DNA of 41,582 nt, from the NCBI GenBank assembly GCA_023254175.1, contig JALQYJ010000160.1:1-41582 (forward strand), written 5' to 3'. Of the stretch, positions 16,039 to 24,700 are shown in pieces (the stretch's first letter is position 1; each line of letters begins with the position of its first letter). A program made the translations under genes and the position numbers. Origin of the DNA: Runella sp. (GTDB taxonomy: Bacteria; Bacteroidota; Bacteroidia; Cytophagales; Spirosomataceae). The notes below the pieces were generated by a model that was given only the letters and a program-made list of their open reading frames with translations, had not been told where the DNA came from and did not search any database.

Positions 16039-18684
16039 TTACTTTTGTTGTGATAAAAACGCTAACAAAGAGGCAAACTCCTCGTAAGAGAGGGCATTCA
16101 CCAAGCCCGAAGGCATCATCGAGGTTTCCATTTCCTTGCGACTAACGATGTCGGTGGTTTTGATGGTATAAACTTGGCCTGTAATGTCTCTCAAAACGAC
16201 GCGGGCCGAAGATTCTTCGGTGATGAATCCTAAGTAAACTTTGTTACGTTTAGCAGTGATGGTTACTGAAGCAAAACCTTGAGAAATCGACGCATTTGGC
16301 TTTAAGATGGACTCAGCAATCTGCTCACGGTTCATAATTGATCCAATTTGCCCCATAAACGGCCCCTTCATGGGTTCAGTTTTTGACAAGCTGTGGCAGG
16401 CGATGCAGCCTTGCTGCGTAAATAGTGTTTTACCCAGCCCTGCATCTCCTTGGATTTTGGCCATGGCAAGCATCACGTCTTCAATCGAAGCCTCACCCAC
16501 TTGGCCTTTCTTGTTACGAATTTTTTCTAAATCAATCTTTACTTCTTCCTTCACTGCGGCGACTTCTTCTACCCCAAACTCAGGTATTTCCATACGATGA
16601 CGGCTGTTGAGTTCTACAAAGAAAGGCTTGTCGTTGAGTTTTTTTGATTCTTCCACCAGAAAATCCTTAATGCTCGATGATGCTTCCCACATAATACCTT
16701 TGTAGTAAGGGCCGTGCGTGTCGGGGCGAGTGCTCCACCACCATGAACCGTCGTAATCAGCTTCTTTTTTGTACAAACGTGAAAGGGTAACAATGATTTG
16801 CTTTTTGAGTACGGCGTCGTTTGATTGTTGGTAGGCAGTAATTAATCCTGAAACTGCTTTGGGGTTGTGCATGTAGCGAAGAGCCCAAAGCGCAAGGGTG
16901 GAGTTTTCAGTGCGAATGGCCTTCACACAAGCATCAACGGCGTTGAGAGTAATCAACGAACGCACCGCCACGTGAGGTAAAATAATCGCCGAGTTAGGAG
17001 TAGCATGTGGCCCTTCTGTTCCCATTGCTGGAGCAGCAAAACTTGAAGGTACTGGGGTTTTAAGAAGCGCTTGAGCAGCTTCCATTTTTCCAAGACGTCC
17101 AAGACCTATGGTTGCTGCTAGTCGAACGCGTGGTGAAGCATCGTTAAGTGCTTGAAGAAATGCTTCACTTGGAACGTTTGAACTGTATATTTTACGGTCG
17201 GCCAAAGCGCGGAGGGCATATTCGCGCATGGCTATATCTGACGTCAATTTGATTAAATTTTCATTGGCATTGACACCTGCTGCCTGTGAGTAAGTGTACA
17301 TGGCAGCAATGCGTACTACCAATGGAAGTTTAGCATTTATTACCAACGCCCAAACAGGTTTTACAATCTTGTCGGCGGGGCGAGTGAGAAGTTCTTGCTG
17401 AGCGGCTAGACGAGCGACTCCGCTTCCAGATTTAAGAAGGTCGACTAATTTAGAGTTCGATAACTCGTGAGGGTTTTTGAATGATTTATATGTCCATTGT
17501 TTTGGAGTAGCTCTTACAACAAACCCCTTTTTAGGGTTTCCTGAATAACCCGCTCCGTCCCAAGCAGAAAGGTAAGCACGACCTGAAGCGTCTACGTCTA
17601 CGTCAGTGATTTGGGCTAATTTTACAAAACTTTCTTCTTTTTGGGTAAAGCTTGGGCCATCAGGAGTCACACGGTGAATATACAATTGACTACGACCCCA
17701 ATCGGCCATCATAGGTACTTGGTTGTATTGGGCAGGCCATGTGTCATCGTCCATGAACAAAGCTCCCGTTCCAGAGCCTCCACCTACGTCGATAAGCGCA
17801 GGGATGATTTCGTCGGTAAAGTGCTTGAATAACACAGGGTAACCGTATTCTCCAGATTGGATTTGGTTACTGAACCGAACGTTCCAGCCGCCGCCATCAT
17901 TGGTATTTCCACGGGCAAAAATATTCATGTAGGGGTCAATAGCCACGTCATAAATGTTTCGAAGGCCGTGGGTATACACTTCCATTTCGGTGCCATCGGG
18001 GCGAACGCGTACTACTCCACCTCCAAGCATAGTCATTTTTTTGCCACTGCGGTCAGTGGCATTGTGGAAGCCGAAGTCGCCAACGGCAATGTATATCCAG
18101 CCGTCGATACCCATCCGAATACCGTTGGTGGCGTGGTCGGTTCCGCGACTTTGTAAAAATTTAGGCGAACTAATGTGTTGAATCAACGGGCTCGAAGGGC
18201 CGTCAGCCACTCCGTCGTGGTTTTTATCTTCAAAAACTACCAGGTCCATACCCGAAGCGATACCCGTTTCCTTTGAAAAAACGGTATGTAAAACATAAAC
18301 TTTATCGCCCATTGAAATAATGCCCCGAGGGTTGTCAACTACGGCATAAATGGTGTGGGAGTCCACTTTGCCATCGTTGTTGGAATCTACCAAACGAATG
18401 ATGCGGCCATTGCCTGGTTTTTTTCCTAACGAACCAATCATATCGACCCCTACATAGACTTCGCCAGTAGGCGCCACTGCCAGACAAGCTGGGCTAGGGG
18501 TAAGATCGGCTCCTGCAAAGTGGCTGATGGCCAGTTCGGCAGGCCAACTACTTGCATTAGGAAGTGAATCAGCAGGTGTGACGGTAAAGTTTGTGAACGT
18601 GTTGGAGTTTTGGTTCCAAAAAGAGGTAAAATTGAAAAGAACAAAGAGAATGACGGATAACGTCGCGAAGTAAATCTTAGACAT
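16039..18684 (-). CDS. PVC-type sugar dehydrogenase-like beta-propeller / HEAT / cytochrome c protein
   Basis: 881 aa with an N-terminal export helix (residues 5-20). The propeller (about 40-400) shows GVDMIGSLGKKPGNGRI, GTDHATNGIRMGIDGWIYIAVGD and HGLRNIYDVAIDP, as in glucose/sorbosone-dehydrogenase-like proteins of the PVC type. HEAT-like repeats follow (about 430-640). The cytochrome c domain has CIACH at 760-764, with GPFMGQIGSIMNREQIAESI and a late SMMPSGLVNALSYEEFASLLAFL. The reaction is probably periplasmic oxidation of a sugar with transfer to the heme; the cofactor cannot be shown. It is first in an operon with DUF1080. It is a distant relative of the 1162-aa protein at 6144. Confidence 0.9.
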   Translation of the reverse strand: MSKIYFATLSVILFVLFNFTSFWNQNSNTFTNFTVTPADSLPNASSWPAELAISHFAGADLTPSPACLAVAPTGEVYVGVDMIGSLGKKPGNGRIIRLVDSNNDGKVDSHTIYAVVDNPRGIISMGDKVYVLHTVFSKETGIASGMDLVVFEDKNHDGVADGPSSPLIQHISSPKFLQSRGTDHATNGIRMGIDGWIYIAVGDFGFHNATDRSGKKMTMLGGGVVRVRPDGTEMEVYTHGLRNIYDVAIDPYMNIFARGNTNDGGGWNVRFSNQIQSGEYGYPVLFKHFTDEIIPALIDVGGGSGTGALFMDDDTWPAQYNQVPMMADWGRSQLYIHRVTPDGPSFTQKEESFVKLAQITDVDVDASGRAYLSAWDGAGYSGNPKKGFVVRATPKQWTYKSFKNPHELSNSKLVDLLKSGSGVARLAAQQELLTRPADKIVKPVWALVINAKLPLVVRIAAMYTYSQAAGVNANENLIKLTSDIAMREYALRALADRKIYSSNVPSEAFLQALNDASPRVRLAATIGLGRLGKMEAAQALLKTPVPSSFAAPAMGTEGPHATPNSAIILPHVAVRSLITLNAVDACVKAIRTENSTLALWALRYMHNPKAVSGLITAYQQSNDAVLKKQIIVTLSRLYKKEADYDGSWWWSTRPDTHGPYYKGIMWEASSSIKDFLVEESKKLNDKPFFVELNSRHRMEIPEFGVEEVAAVKEEVKIDLEKIRNKKGQVGEASIEDVMLAMAKIQGDAGLGKTLFTQQGCIACHSLSKTEPMKGPFMGQIGSIMNREQIAESILKPNASISQGFASVTITAKRNKVYLGFITEESSARVVLRDITGQVYTIKTTDIVSRKEMETSMMPSGLVNALSYEEFASLLAFLSQQK

Positions 18685-18936
18685 TGTGGGTGTAAATTAG
18701 AAATGGATAAAATACAAAAAGGCGCAAACTATGTCTTTTTTACTTTAAGCATGACCGTGAAGGCTCCTGGAATGGTTCTATTGAGACCAATAGTTGAAAA
18801 GCGGAGCTTCTTTTGGGTCATCTCAGCAAACAGAGGCTCAAGTCAATGCAGCTTGTCTACATCAATTTACTAAATTACGAATGCCTAAGGCGTTTAAATA
18901 CCAACCAACAGAGCCATATAATAAAGCTCTTTTTAA
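18685..18936. other. Intergenic region, no recognised gene
   Basis: Between the PVC-type gene start and the terminator of the next minus-strand gene. A short open stretch of about 40 codons on the plus strand has no family resemblance. Nothing else is supported. Confidence 0.5.
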
Positions 18937-18970
18937 GTAAAAAATCCACTCAACTTGGAGTAGATTTTTT
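18937..18970 (-). terminator. Terminator of the mrdA-rodA operon
   Basis: AAAATCCACTC and GAGTAGATTTT form a 9-bp stem with one mismatch, flanked by A and T runs, 22 nt past the stop at 18992. Confidence 0.7.
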
Positions 18971-18991
18971 GAAAAAGTAATTTCCATTTGC

Positions 18992-20014
18992 CTAGTGTGC
19001 CAAAACCAACTCCAAGCTTTTCATTACAACCTCGCCCATGCTTCGACACTGCAAAAAGCTGTTGTTTCGATAGTGTTGGGCGAGTTCTGTTTTAAGCTGG
19101 TTTAGGTTATTGGGAAGGCAGATTTGGTCTTCCACCATCACGTGCATTAAGTCCTGAATCCGTGAACGTTCCACACGAATCCTACCCGCAATCAACGAAC
19201 GCTCTTCTCGCTGGTATTGAAGCACACTTTCGTTGGTCAGGCATTTCATTCCTAACTCAATAATGGCGTTGTTTTGCTTAAAATACTGTGGCAAATATAC
19301 CGCTTTCTTACCTTCATACGACTGTTGGTCGAAGTCGATGGAGCGAATACGGTAGTAAATTTCTTCAAAGTCGGGTGTAATGTCCACCACAAAATTGCTG
19401 GAGTGCATATCGCCCAACAACCGCACAAAGCAGCGTTCGTTGAACTTGACAAATTCTTTGCAAAAACGAATGGCGTTGAGATTGGGTTCGTTGAGGTAGT
19501 TTTTGATAAACATATCCCCAGGAATCCCCGCAATGTGCTCCTCCACCAATGTGTCGCCACTAGTCATGTAACTGATTCGGTTGGGCGAGAGGATGTGCTC
19601 TAATTCAAGCCCATAAATCCGCGACGCGTCGGCGTTTTTGAGGTAAAAATAATCGAAGTTATCGTTTACTTTATTGACAATCCGTACCCGAAAGGGGCGA
19701 GAATTGCCGTATGAACACACATCCACACGGTCGACGTACAGGTGCTTCATCACCGACAAATCGCCGTCGGCACGTAGATCGGCATAAATGGTTTTGAGGG
19801 CGTCGTAAATTTCGTCAATTTCGATGTAGGAGTAAAAAACCGTTTCCCAAAGTGTGTCAGTCCCTTTTTTGTCGTAAAGCGGGATAGCGTTTTCGTAACG
19901 TAGTAAGTAACTATAATCAATCGGCAACGCCACTTCTCGGTTGTAACTTTCGAGGTAGTTGCGAAGTTGTTTATTGATTTTAAACGGTTTTTTTTTGTTG
20001 GCAATGAAGGCCAT
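18992..20014 (-). CDS. Putative divergent protein-kinase-like fold protein, third gene of the mrdA-rodA operon
   Basis: 340 aa, no signal peptide or membrane segment. I do not recognise a named family, but the order of motifs suits a protein-kinase-like (APH/HipA-type) fold. DYFYLKNADA holds a beta3-type Lys126, YGLELEHIL an alphaC-type Glu (137 or 139), and LVEEHIAGIPGDMF resembles a hinge. LLGDMHSSNFVVD is a catalytic-loop-like GDxHxxN (Asp202, Asn207), and RSIDFDQQ gives a DFG-like Asp227. The N-terminal 100 and C-terminal 100 residues are unassigned. It lies 17 nt after rodA and is clearly cotranscribed, so a link to wall elongation is plausible. The kinase reading is inference; activity and substrate are unknown. 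Confidence 0.8.
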   Translation of the reverse strand: MAFIANKKKPFKINKQLRNYLESYNREVALPIDYSYLLRYENAIPLYDKKGTDTLWETVFYSYIEIDEIYDALKTIYADLRADGDLSVMKHLYVDRVDVCSYGNSRPFRVRIVNKVNDNFDYFYLKNADASRIYGLELEHILSPNRISYMTSGDTLVEEHIAGIPGDMFIKNYLNEPNLNAIRFCKEFVKFNERCFVRLLGDMHSSNFVVDITPDFEEIYYRIRSIDFDQQSYEGKKAVYLPQYFKQNNAIIELGMKCLTNESVLQYQREERSLIAGRIRVERSRIQDLMHVMVEDQICLPNNLNQLKTELAQHYRNNSFLQCRSMGEVVMKSLELVLAH

Positions 20015-20031
20015 ATCGATTGAGGAAGGGA

Positions 20032-21321
20032 TTAGGTTCGCGACAGCGTGTAAGGTCGCTGTGCGTCTAATTTAAGAAAAATAAACAAAAGTATAGTAAA
20101 CGACCATGTCGAAGAACCCCCATAACTAAAAAACGGTAGCGGGATGCCAATTACCACCATGAGGCCGATGGTCATGCCGATATTGACCAAAAAGTGGAAG
20201 AATAAAATACCTGCCACACAATACCCGTATGCCCTTGCAAAGCGAGTTCGCTGTCGTTCGGCCAAGAAAACAACCCTCGACATGAGTCCCAGTAAGAGAA
20301 GAACTACGGCGGCGCTTCCCACAAAACCGTGTTCTTCGCCTATGGTACAAAAAATAAAGTCGGAGTGTTGTTCAGGGACAAAATTGAATTTAGTTTGGGT
20401 GCCGTCCAGAAACCCTTTTCCCCAAAGCCGCCCCGAACCAATTGCAATTTTGGATTGAGTGACGTTCCAGCCAATGCCTGTGGGGTCAAGTTTTGGGTCA
20501 ACGAGCACTTTGATACGGTTTCGGTGGTGAGTTTGAAGCACGTTATTGACCAAAAATTCAACGCTGGTCGTAAAAAACATCATTAGACCAAAAATTACGA
20601 CGAGGTTGATTGCCGTTTTTTTGTTGCGGTCGTACCGAGGAATGATGAAGTAATACACTAAAAGCCCAAACAACGCCAGCCCAATCGAAATGTACAAGGG
20701 CGAAAAAAACAACGATAAAATGAACAACACAACGGATACCAAGACAATGGAAGGGTAGATGCCTGGTAGTCCTTCTCGGTAAAGTACGATAAGGAACGAT
20801 ACAAACACCAGCGCACAACCCACCTCTTTGGAAGCTACAATAAGCACCATCGGGAGTAAAATGATGGCAGTCGTCGAGGCAATGTCTTTCCAGCGGCTTA
20901 GGTTAATGTGAGGCTGGGTGATAAATTGAGAAAGCATTAGAGCCGTTCCTGTTTTGGCAAATTCGGCGGGTTGGAGTGAGAAGGAGCCAAATTTAATCCA
21001 CGACTTTGACCCTTTGATGTCGGTCGCAACGACCAAAACCACTAATAACAGCACAATACATGCTCCATAAATGAAAGGCGCAAAGACCTCCCAAAACTTA
21101 TGGTCGATGACCAAAATGGCAATGATGATAAGCACTGACGTGCCGATAAACATAAACTGCCGCCCCGCACTGTTAGAAAGGTCAAAAAGTTTGGTTTGTT
21201 CTTCGGGGTCATATACTGAGGCATAGACATTGAACAGACCCATGGAAACACAAGTGGCGTAAATTAACACCGATAGCCAATCGATATTTTGGGTTATACT
21301 ACGTTCGTTACGAGAATACAT
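20032..21321 (-). CDS. rodA: Rod shape-determining SEDS glycosyltransferase RodA
   Basis: 429 aa with about ten transmembrane helices. SEDS hallmarks are GSKSWIKFGSFSLQPAEFAK (Glu120 region), WNVTQSKIAIGSGRLWGKG, and FVPEQHSDFIFCTIGEE with the catalytic Asp321, ending with IGIPLPFFSYGGSS. RodA polymerises lipid II into glycan strands during elongation, with PBP2. One deviation: the usual QPDxGTA segment reads SKEVGCA (164-170). The gene follows mrdA by 45 nt, the normal partner order in Bacteroidota, but no mreC or mreD is directly upstream of the pair. Confidence 0.95.
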   Translation of the reverse strand: MYSRNERSITQNIDWLSVLIYATCVSMGLFNVYASVYDPEEQTKLFDLSNSAGRQFMFIGTSVLIIIAILVIDHKFWEVFAPFIYGACIVLLLVVLVVATDIKGSKSWIKFGSFSLQPAEFAKTGTALMLSQFITQPHINLSRWKDIASTTAIILLPMVLIVASKEVGCALVFVSFLIVLYREGLPGIYPSIVLVSVVLFILSLFFSPLYISIGLALFGLLVYYFIIPRYDRNKKTAINLVVIFGLMMFFTTSVEFLVNNVLQTHHRNRIKVLVDPKLDPTGIGWNVTQSKIAIGSGRLWGKGFLDGTQTKFNFVPEQHSDFIFCTIGEEHGFVGSAAVVLLLLGLMSRVVFLAERQRTRFARAYGYCVAGILFFHFLVNIGMTIGLMVVIGIPLPFFSYGGSSTWSFTILLFIFLKLDAQRPYTLSRT

Positions 21322-21366
21322 ATATGCTGATCAAAAGTAATGGTAAAATGGAGGATTCGGCGACAA

Positions 21367-23286
21367 TTAGGGCGCAGGTACTGGACTAGGTTTGCGGTTG
21401 GCCTGATTCACAAGAATTTCATCTGGTTTCTTGGAAGCAGGTGCGCCATTTTTAGGCTTTGGTTGTTGCGACCTCGGCAAAATCACGTTTTGTAAGAAAT
21501 TTTTATTCATCCACTCCGCTTCGTAGGCTTTGCGGTCTACATGTCCTTTGAGGTATCGTTCGATGACCAAAGAGGCGACAGGAGCCGCTGCAAATCCACC
21601 AAATCCTGCGTTTTCTACAAATACCGCAATGGCGATTTTAGGGTTGTCTTTGGGTGCAAAAGCGATAAAAATGGAGTGGTCTTTCCCTTTTTTGTTCTGC
21701 GATGTACCCGTTTTGCCGCACATTTGGATGCCTGGAATGGCGGCCCCCCGTGCTACAGTTCCTCGTACAACGGCCATTTCCATGCCATTGATGACGGGTT
21801 CAAAATAGTACCGAGCTACGCCTGTCTCGTGTTTTTCGTTATATTCAGGAAGGGGATTGTTGTTTTTGCCTACTCCTTTGACCAAATGCGGGATTTTGAA
21901 CCAGCCTCTGTTGGCAATCGTAGCGGCCAAATTAGCCAGTTTGAGCGGCGTAATGAGTAATTCACCTTCTCCGATACTCAACGAGTAAATTTGCCCAAAA
22001 CGCCATTGGTTTTTGCCTATGCGTTTGTCGTAGTACTCTACGCTCGGAAGTACTCCTTTGGCTTCGCTCGGAAGGTCAACGCCTAGTTTTTGCCCAAATC
22101 CAAATTTCTCGGTGTATTCGTGCCATTTTTTGAGACCAATGGACGAAGCTTTGAAAGCGTTTTTTTCGGTATTGGCGTAAATCATCCGACGGAAAACGTG
22201 GTAAAAATATGGGTTACACGACCATTGAATGGCGCTGTGTACCCCCGAAAGTCCTCCATGACCGTGGCATTTCATAGGGGCTCCCGCGTGGCTAAACACG
22301 CTTCCAGGACTAATGACGCCCTCTTGCATGGCCACCAACGCCTGCACGGTTTTGAATGTAGACCCTGGACGGTAGCTTCCCATCACGGCACGGTTGTAAA
22401 GTGGGCGGTAGGGGTTTTTTTGAAGGACGGAGTAATTTTTTGAAAACTCGCGGGTAGCAAACAACGCAGGGTCGTAGCTAGGGGCTGACGTGATGGCAAT
22501 GACCTCGCCCGAAGAAGGCTCAATAGCAACGACCGCGCCTGCTTTGTGCTGCATCAAACTATCGATGTACTGCTGCAAGTCCAAGTCAATACTAGTATAT
22601 AAGTTTTGACCTGCCATGGCCACGGTATCCATTTCGCCGTTTTTCCACGAGCCCTTGTCAACTCCATTGACGTCTTGCATGACATAACGTACCCCACGAC
22701 GTCCGCGCAGGTGTTCTTCGTAAAATTTCTCCAAACCACTTTGCCCCACCAAATCGCCCTGACGATAGTAAGGGTATTCTTGGTTTTCAAGTTGTTTTTT
22801 GGAGATTTCGCTCACATATCCAAGGGCGTGTGCTAGGGTTGGAGCGGAGTAGGTCCGTATCGAACTTTTCTGGTAGTCAAAGCCGGAGTAATCGACCAGT
22901 GCATCTTGAATTCGGGCAAATTCCTGCTTGGAAAGCTGGCGTAAAAACAAGGACGGTTTGCGGTACGAAAACGCACGGGCGGCTTGCATCAAGCTGTCGA
23001 ATTTGGGGCGAGTAATGTGCAATAGGTTACAAAGCGCAAGCGTGTCGGATACTCTTAATTTGTTAGGAGTAACATACAAGTCGTACACTAATGTGTTGTA
23101 AACGATGAGTTTTCCGTTACGGTCATAGATTTGACCCCGCATGGGCACATCAGGAATGGTGCGAATGGAGTTACTTGCCGTTTCATATGTGTTGTCAAGA
23201 ACTTGAAGGTAAAGTAGTCGAATCAGAAAAATCACCCCAACCATCACAAACAACCCGTAAACATAAAATTTTCTATTCTCAGACAT
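21367..23286 (-). CDS. mrdA: Penicillin-binding protein 2 (transpeptidase)
   Basis: 639 aa with one N-terminal membrane anchor (residues 8-28) and the PBP dimerisation domain (MRGQIYDRNGKLIVYN). The transpeptidase domain has SxxK as STFK (309-312), SxN as SCN (356-358) and KTGT at 525-528. It crosslinks the glycan made by RodA in the periplasm. The Cys/His-rich stretch MKCHGHGGLSG...H before the SxN motif recalls the zinc-site region of Gram-negative PBP2, but metal binding is only suggested. The C-terminal tail (about 605-639) is Pro/Lys-rich and disordered-looking. It is first in the mrdA-rodA-kinase-like operon. Confidence 0.95.
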   Translation of the reverse strand: MSENRKFYVYGLFVMVGVIFLIRLLYLQVLDNTYETASNSIRTIPDVPMRGQIYDRNGKLIVYNTLVYDLYVTPNKLRVSDTLALCNLLHITRPKFDSLMQAARAFSYRKPSLFLRQLSKQEFARIQDALVDYSGFDYQKSSIRTYSAPTLAHALGYVSEISKKQLENQEYPYYRQGDLVGQSGLEKFYEEHLRGRRGVRYVMQDVNGVDKGSWKNGEMDTVAMAGQNLYTSIDLDLQQYIDSLMQHKAGAVVAIEPSSGEVIAITSAPSYDPALFATREFSKNYSVLQKNPYRPLYNRAVMGSYRPGSTFKTVQALVAMQEGVISPGSVFSHAGAPMKCHGHGGLSGVHSAIQWSCNPYFYHVFRRMIYANTEKNAFKASSIGLKKWHEYTEKFGFGQKLGVDLPSEAKGVLPSVEYYDKRIGKNQWRFGQIYSLSIGEGELLITPLKLANLAATIANRGWFKIPHLVKGVGKNNNPLPEYNEKHETGVARYYFEPVINGMEMAVVRGTVARGAAIPGIQMCGKTGTSQNKKGKDHSIFIAFAPKDNPKIAIAVFVENAGFGGFAAAPVASLVIERYLKGHVDRKAYEAEWMNKNFLQNVILPRSQQPKPKNGAPASKKPDEILVNQANRKPSPVPAP

Positions 23287-23404
23287 CTATTCTTGTGGTT
23301 TTTAACGAATCGTACTCGTACTAGTTTGTGGAAAGCGCAGCGACGACTACTTTACAAAGTTCGTAGGTTTTAAACGATTTACAAGAAATTTTGAGAAGAT
23401 ATTA

Positions 23405-23440
23405 CCTAAAAAAAGAAGGTGTGAAGCTTTCTTTTTTAGG
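23405..23440 (-). terminator. A/T-rich hairpin terminator after SMP-30 gene
   Basis: CCTAAAAAAAGAA and TTCTTTTTTAGG pair over about 12 bp with one bulge, directly after the stop at 23442. Confidence 0.6.
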
Positions 23441-23441
23441 T

Positions 23442-24455
23442 TTACCAACCGGCTCCTTTTACCTTGGTTTTGATGCGGCAGAGGTACATATCAGCGGTAA
23501 TGTATAATGTGGAGCCGTCGTCACCCCAGCCGCAGTTGGCGGTGGCTTCGCCCGTGTCGATTCGACCCAATAATTGTCCCGTGGGGGTCAAAAGAAGCAC
23601 ACCACCTGGTCCCGTACACCAGAGGTTGCCGAGTTGGTCGGTTTTGAGCCCGTCTGGGAGGCCTGCTAAGCCTTGCTTGACCATCGGTGTGGCGTCATAA
23701 AGCACCTTCCCTGCTCCTATCGAACCATCAGCAAGTACGGGAAAGGCCATGACGATGGCTTTATCGGGGTCCGATTGGGCGACGTACAGCGTTTTTTCGT
23801 CAGGTGAGAATGCCAAGCCGTTGGGGCGGGTCATTTCTTTGGTGAGTAATGTCACTTTGCCATCGTTGCCCACGCGGTACACCCCGAACCAGTCGATTTC
23901 GCGGGTGGGGTCGTTGTGTTTGAGGGGCATTCCGTAAGGTGGATCGGTGAAATAATAGGCCCCGCTCGAATGCTGCACTACGTCGTTGGGACTGTTGAAG
24001 CGTTTTCCCTGAAAATTATCGGTTACTGTTCGTTTACCTGCGTTGGACAACGGCATGGCCGAAATCCGACGGTCGCCGTGTTCGGCGGAGATAAGGCGTC
24101 CTTGCTGGTCGATGGTGAGCCCGTTGCTGCCAGGCTCGTCGCCGTAAGTGCCTGCCCCCGTAAAACCCGAAGGCTTCAAAAAAGTAGTAAGTCCTTCTTT
24201 GGCGCTCCATTTAAAAATGGTGTTGGCGGGTACGTCCGAAAACAGTAAACAGTTTTGGGACTTGACCCACACGGGTCCCTCGGCCCACGTGAAACCCGAT
24301 GCCAGCACTTCGATTTTGGCATCGGGGGCGACTAGGGCATCGAGCTGTGGGTTGTTGCGGACGATTTTACCAAGGGAAGGATAGCTTGACTGCGCTAGAA
24401 GTTGGGGGCTGGCAAAAACCAGGGCCGCCACCGCCCATTTTTGAAAGAAAGTCAT
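23442..24455 (-). CDS. SMP-30/gluconolactonase/LRE family exported protein
   Basis: The start is taken at the ATG of MTFFQKWAVAALVF, which gives a standard signal peptide cleaved after LLAQ. An ATG eight codons upstream (24479) is also in frame. The six-bladed propeller motifs are present: FTWAEGPVW (metal Glu), GSNGLTIDQQGR, RFNSPNDVVQ, TRPNGLAFSPDE and GLPDGLKTDQLGNLW. Family members hydrolyse sugar lactones such as gluconolactone with a divalent metal. An exported lactonase fits a periplasmic sugar-oxidation pathway together with the PVC-type dehydrogenases. It is monocistronic; the TonB receptor upstream has the same orientation but is 245 nt away. Length is 337 aa, normal. Confidence 0.88.
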   Translation of the reverse strand: MTFFQKWAVAALVFASPQLLAQSSYPSLGKIVRNNPQLDALVAPDAKIEVLASGFTWAEGPVWVKSQNCLLFSDVPANTIFKWSAKEGLTTFLKPSGFTGAGTYGDEPGSNGLTIDQQGRLISAEHGDRRISAMPLSNAGKRTVTDNFQGKRFNSPNDVVQHSSGAYYFTDPPYGMPLKHNDPTREIDWFGVYRVGNDGKVTLLTKEMTRPNGLAFSPDEKTLYVAQSDPDKAIVMAFPVLADGSIGAGKVLYDATPMVKQGLAGLPDGLKTDQLGNLWCTGPGGVLLLTPTGQLLGRIDTGEATANCGWGDDGSTLYITADMYLCRIKTKVKGAGW

Positions 24456-24700
24456 GGTTGATAGGTTTAGTGTATCCATACTTAGAAAAGCAAAAGAACG
24501 ACTGAATTTAATGGTGAAGAGGGGTAGTTAGGAGACGAGATGTCGCATAACAATCCGTAACAAGCTTTATAACCAGCTAGCTCCGATTGGACATCTTATT
24601 CACGTCAAGGTTAGTATAAAGGCAAATCCAAAATAAGCAATAAAGCTAACAAACAATGTAGCCGGCTGGGGTACTTATAACCTGACCCCACCCGATACAT

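Noticed and set aside
18748-18870. Short plus-strand open frame of about 40 codons
   Set aside because: No family resemblance, promoter or coding signature; it lies in a gap that ends in the neighbour's terminator.
24667-24690. TGGGGT...ACCCCA inverted repeat after the TonB receptor gene
   Set aside because: Short arms, a 12-nt loop and no T-run on the minus strand; too weak to call a terminator.
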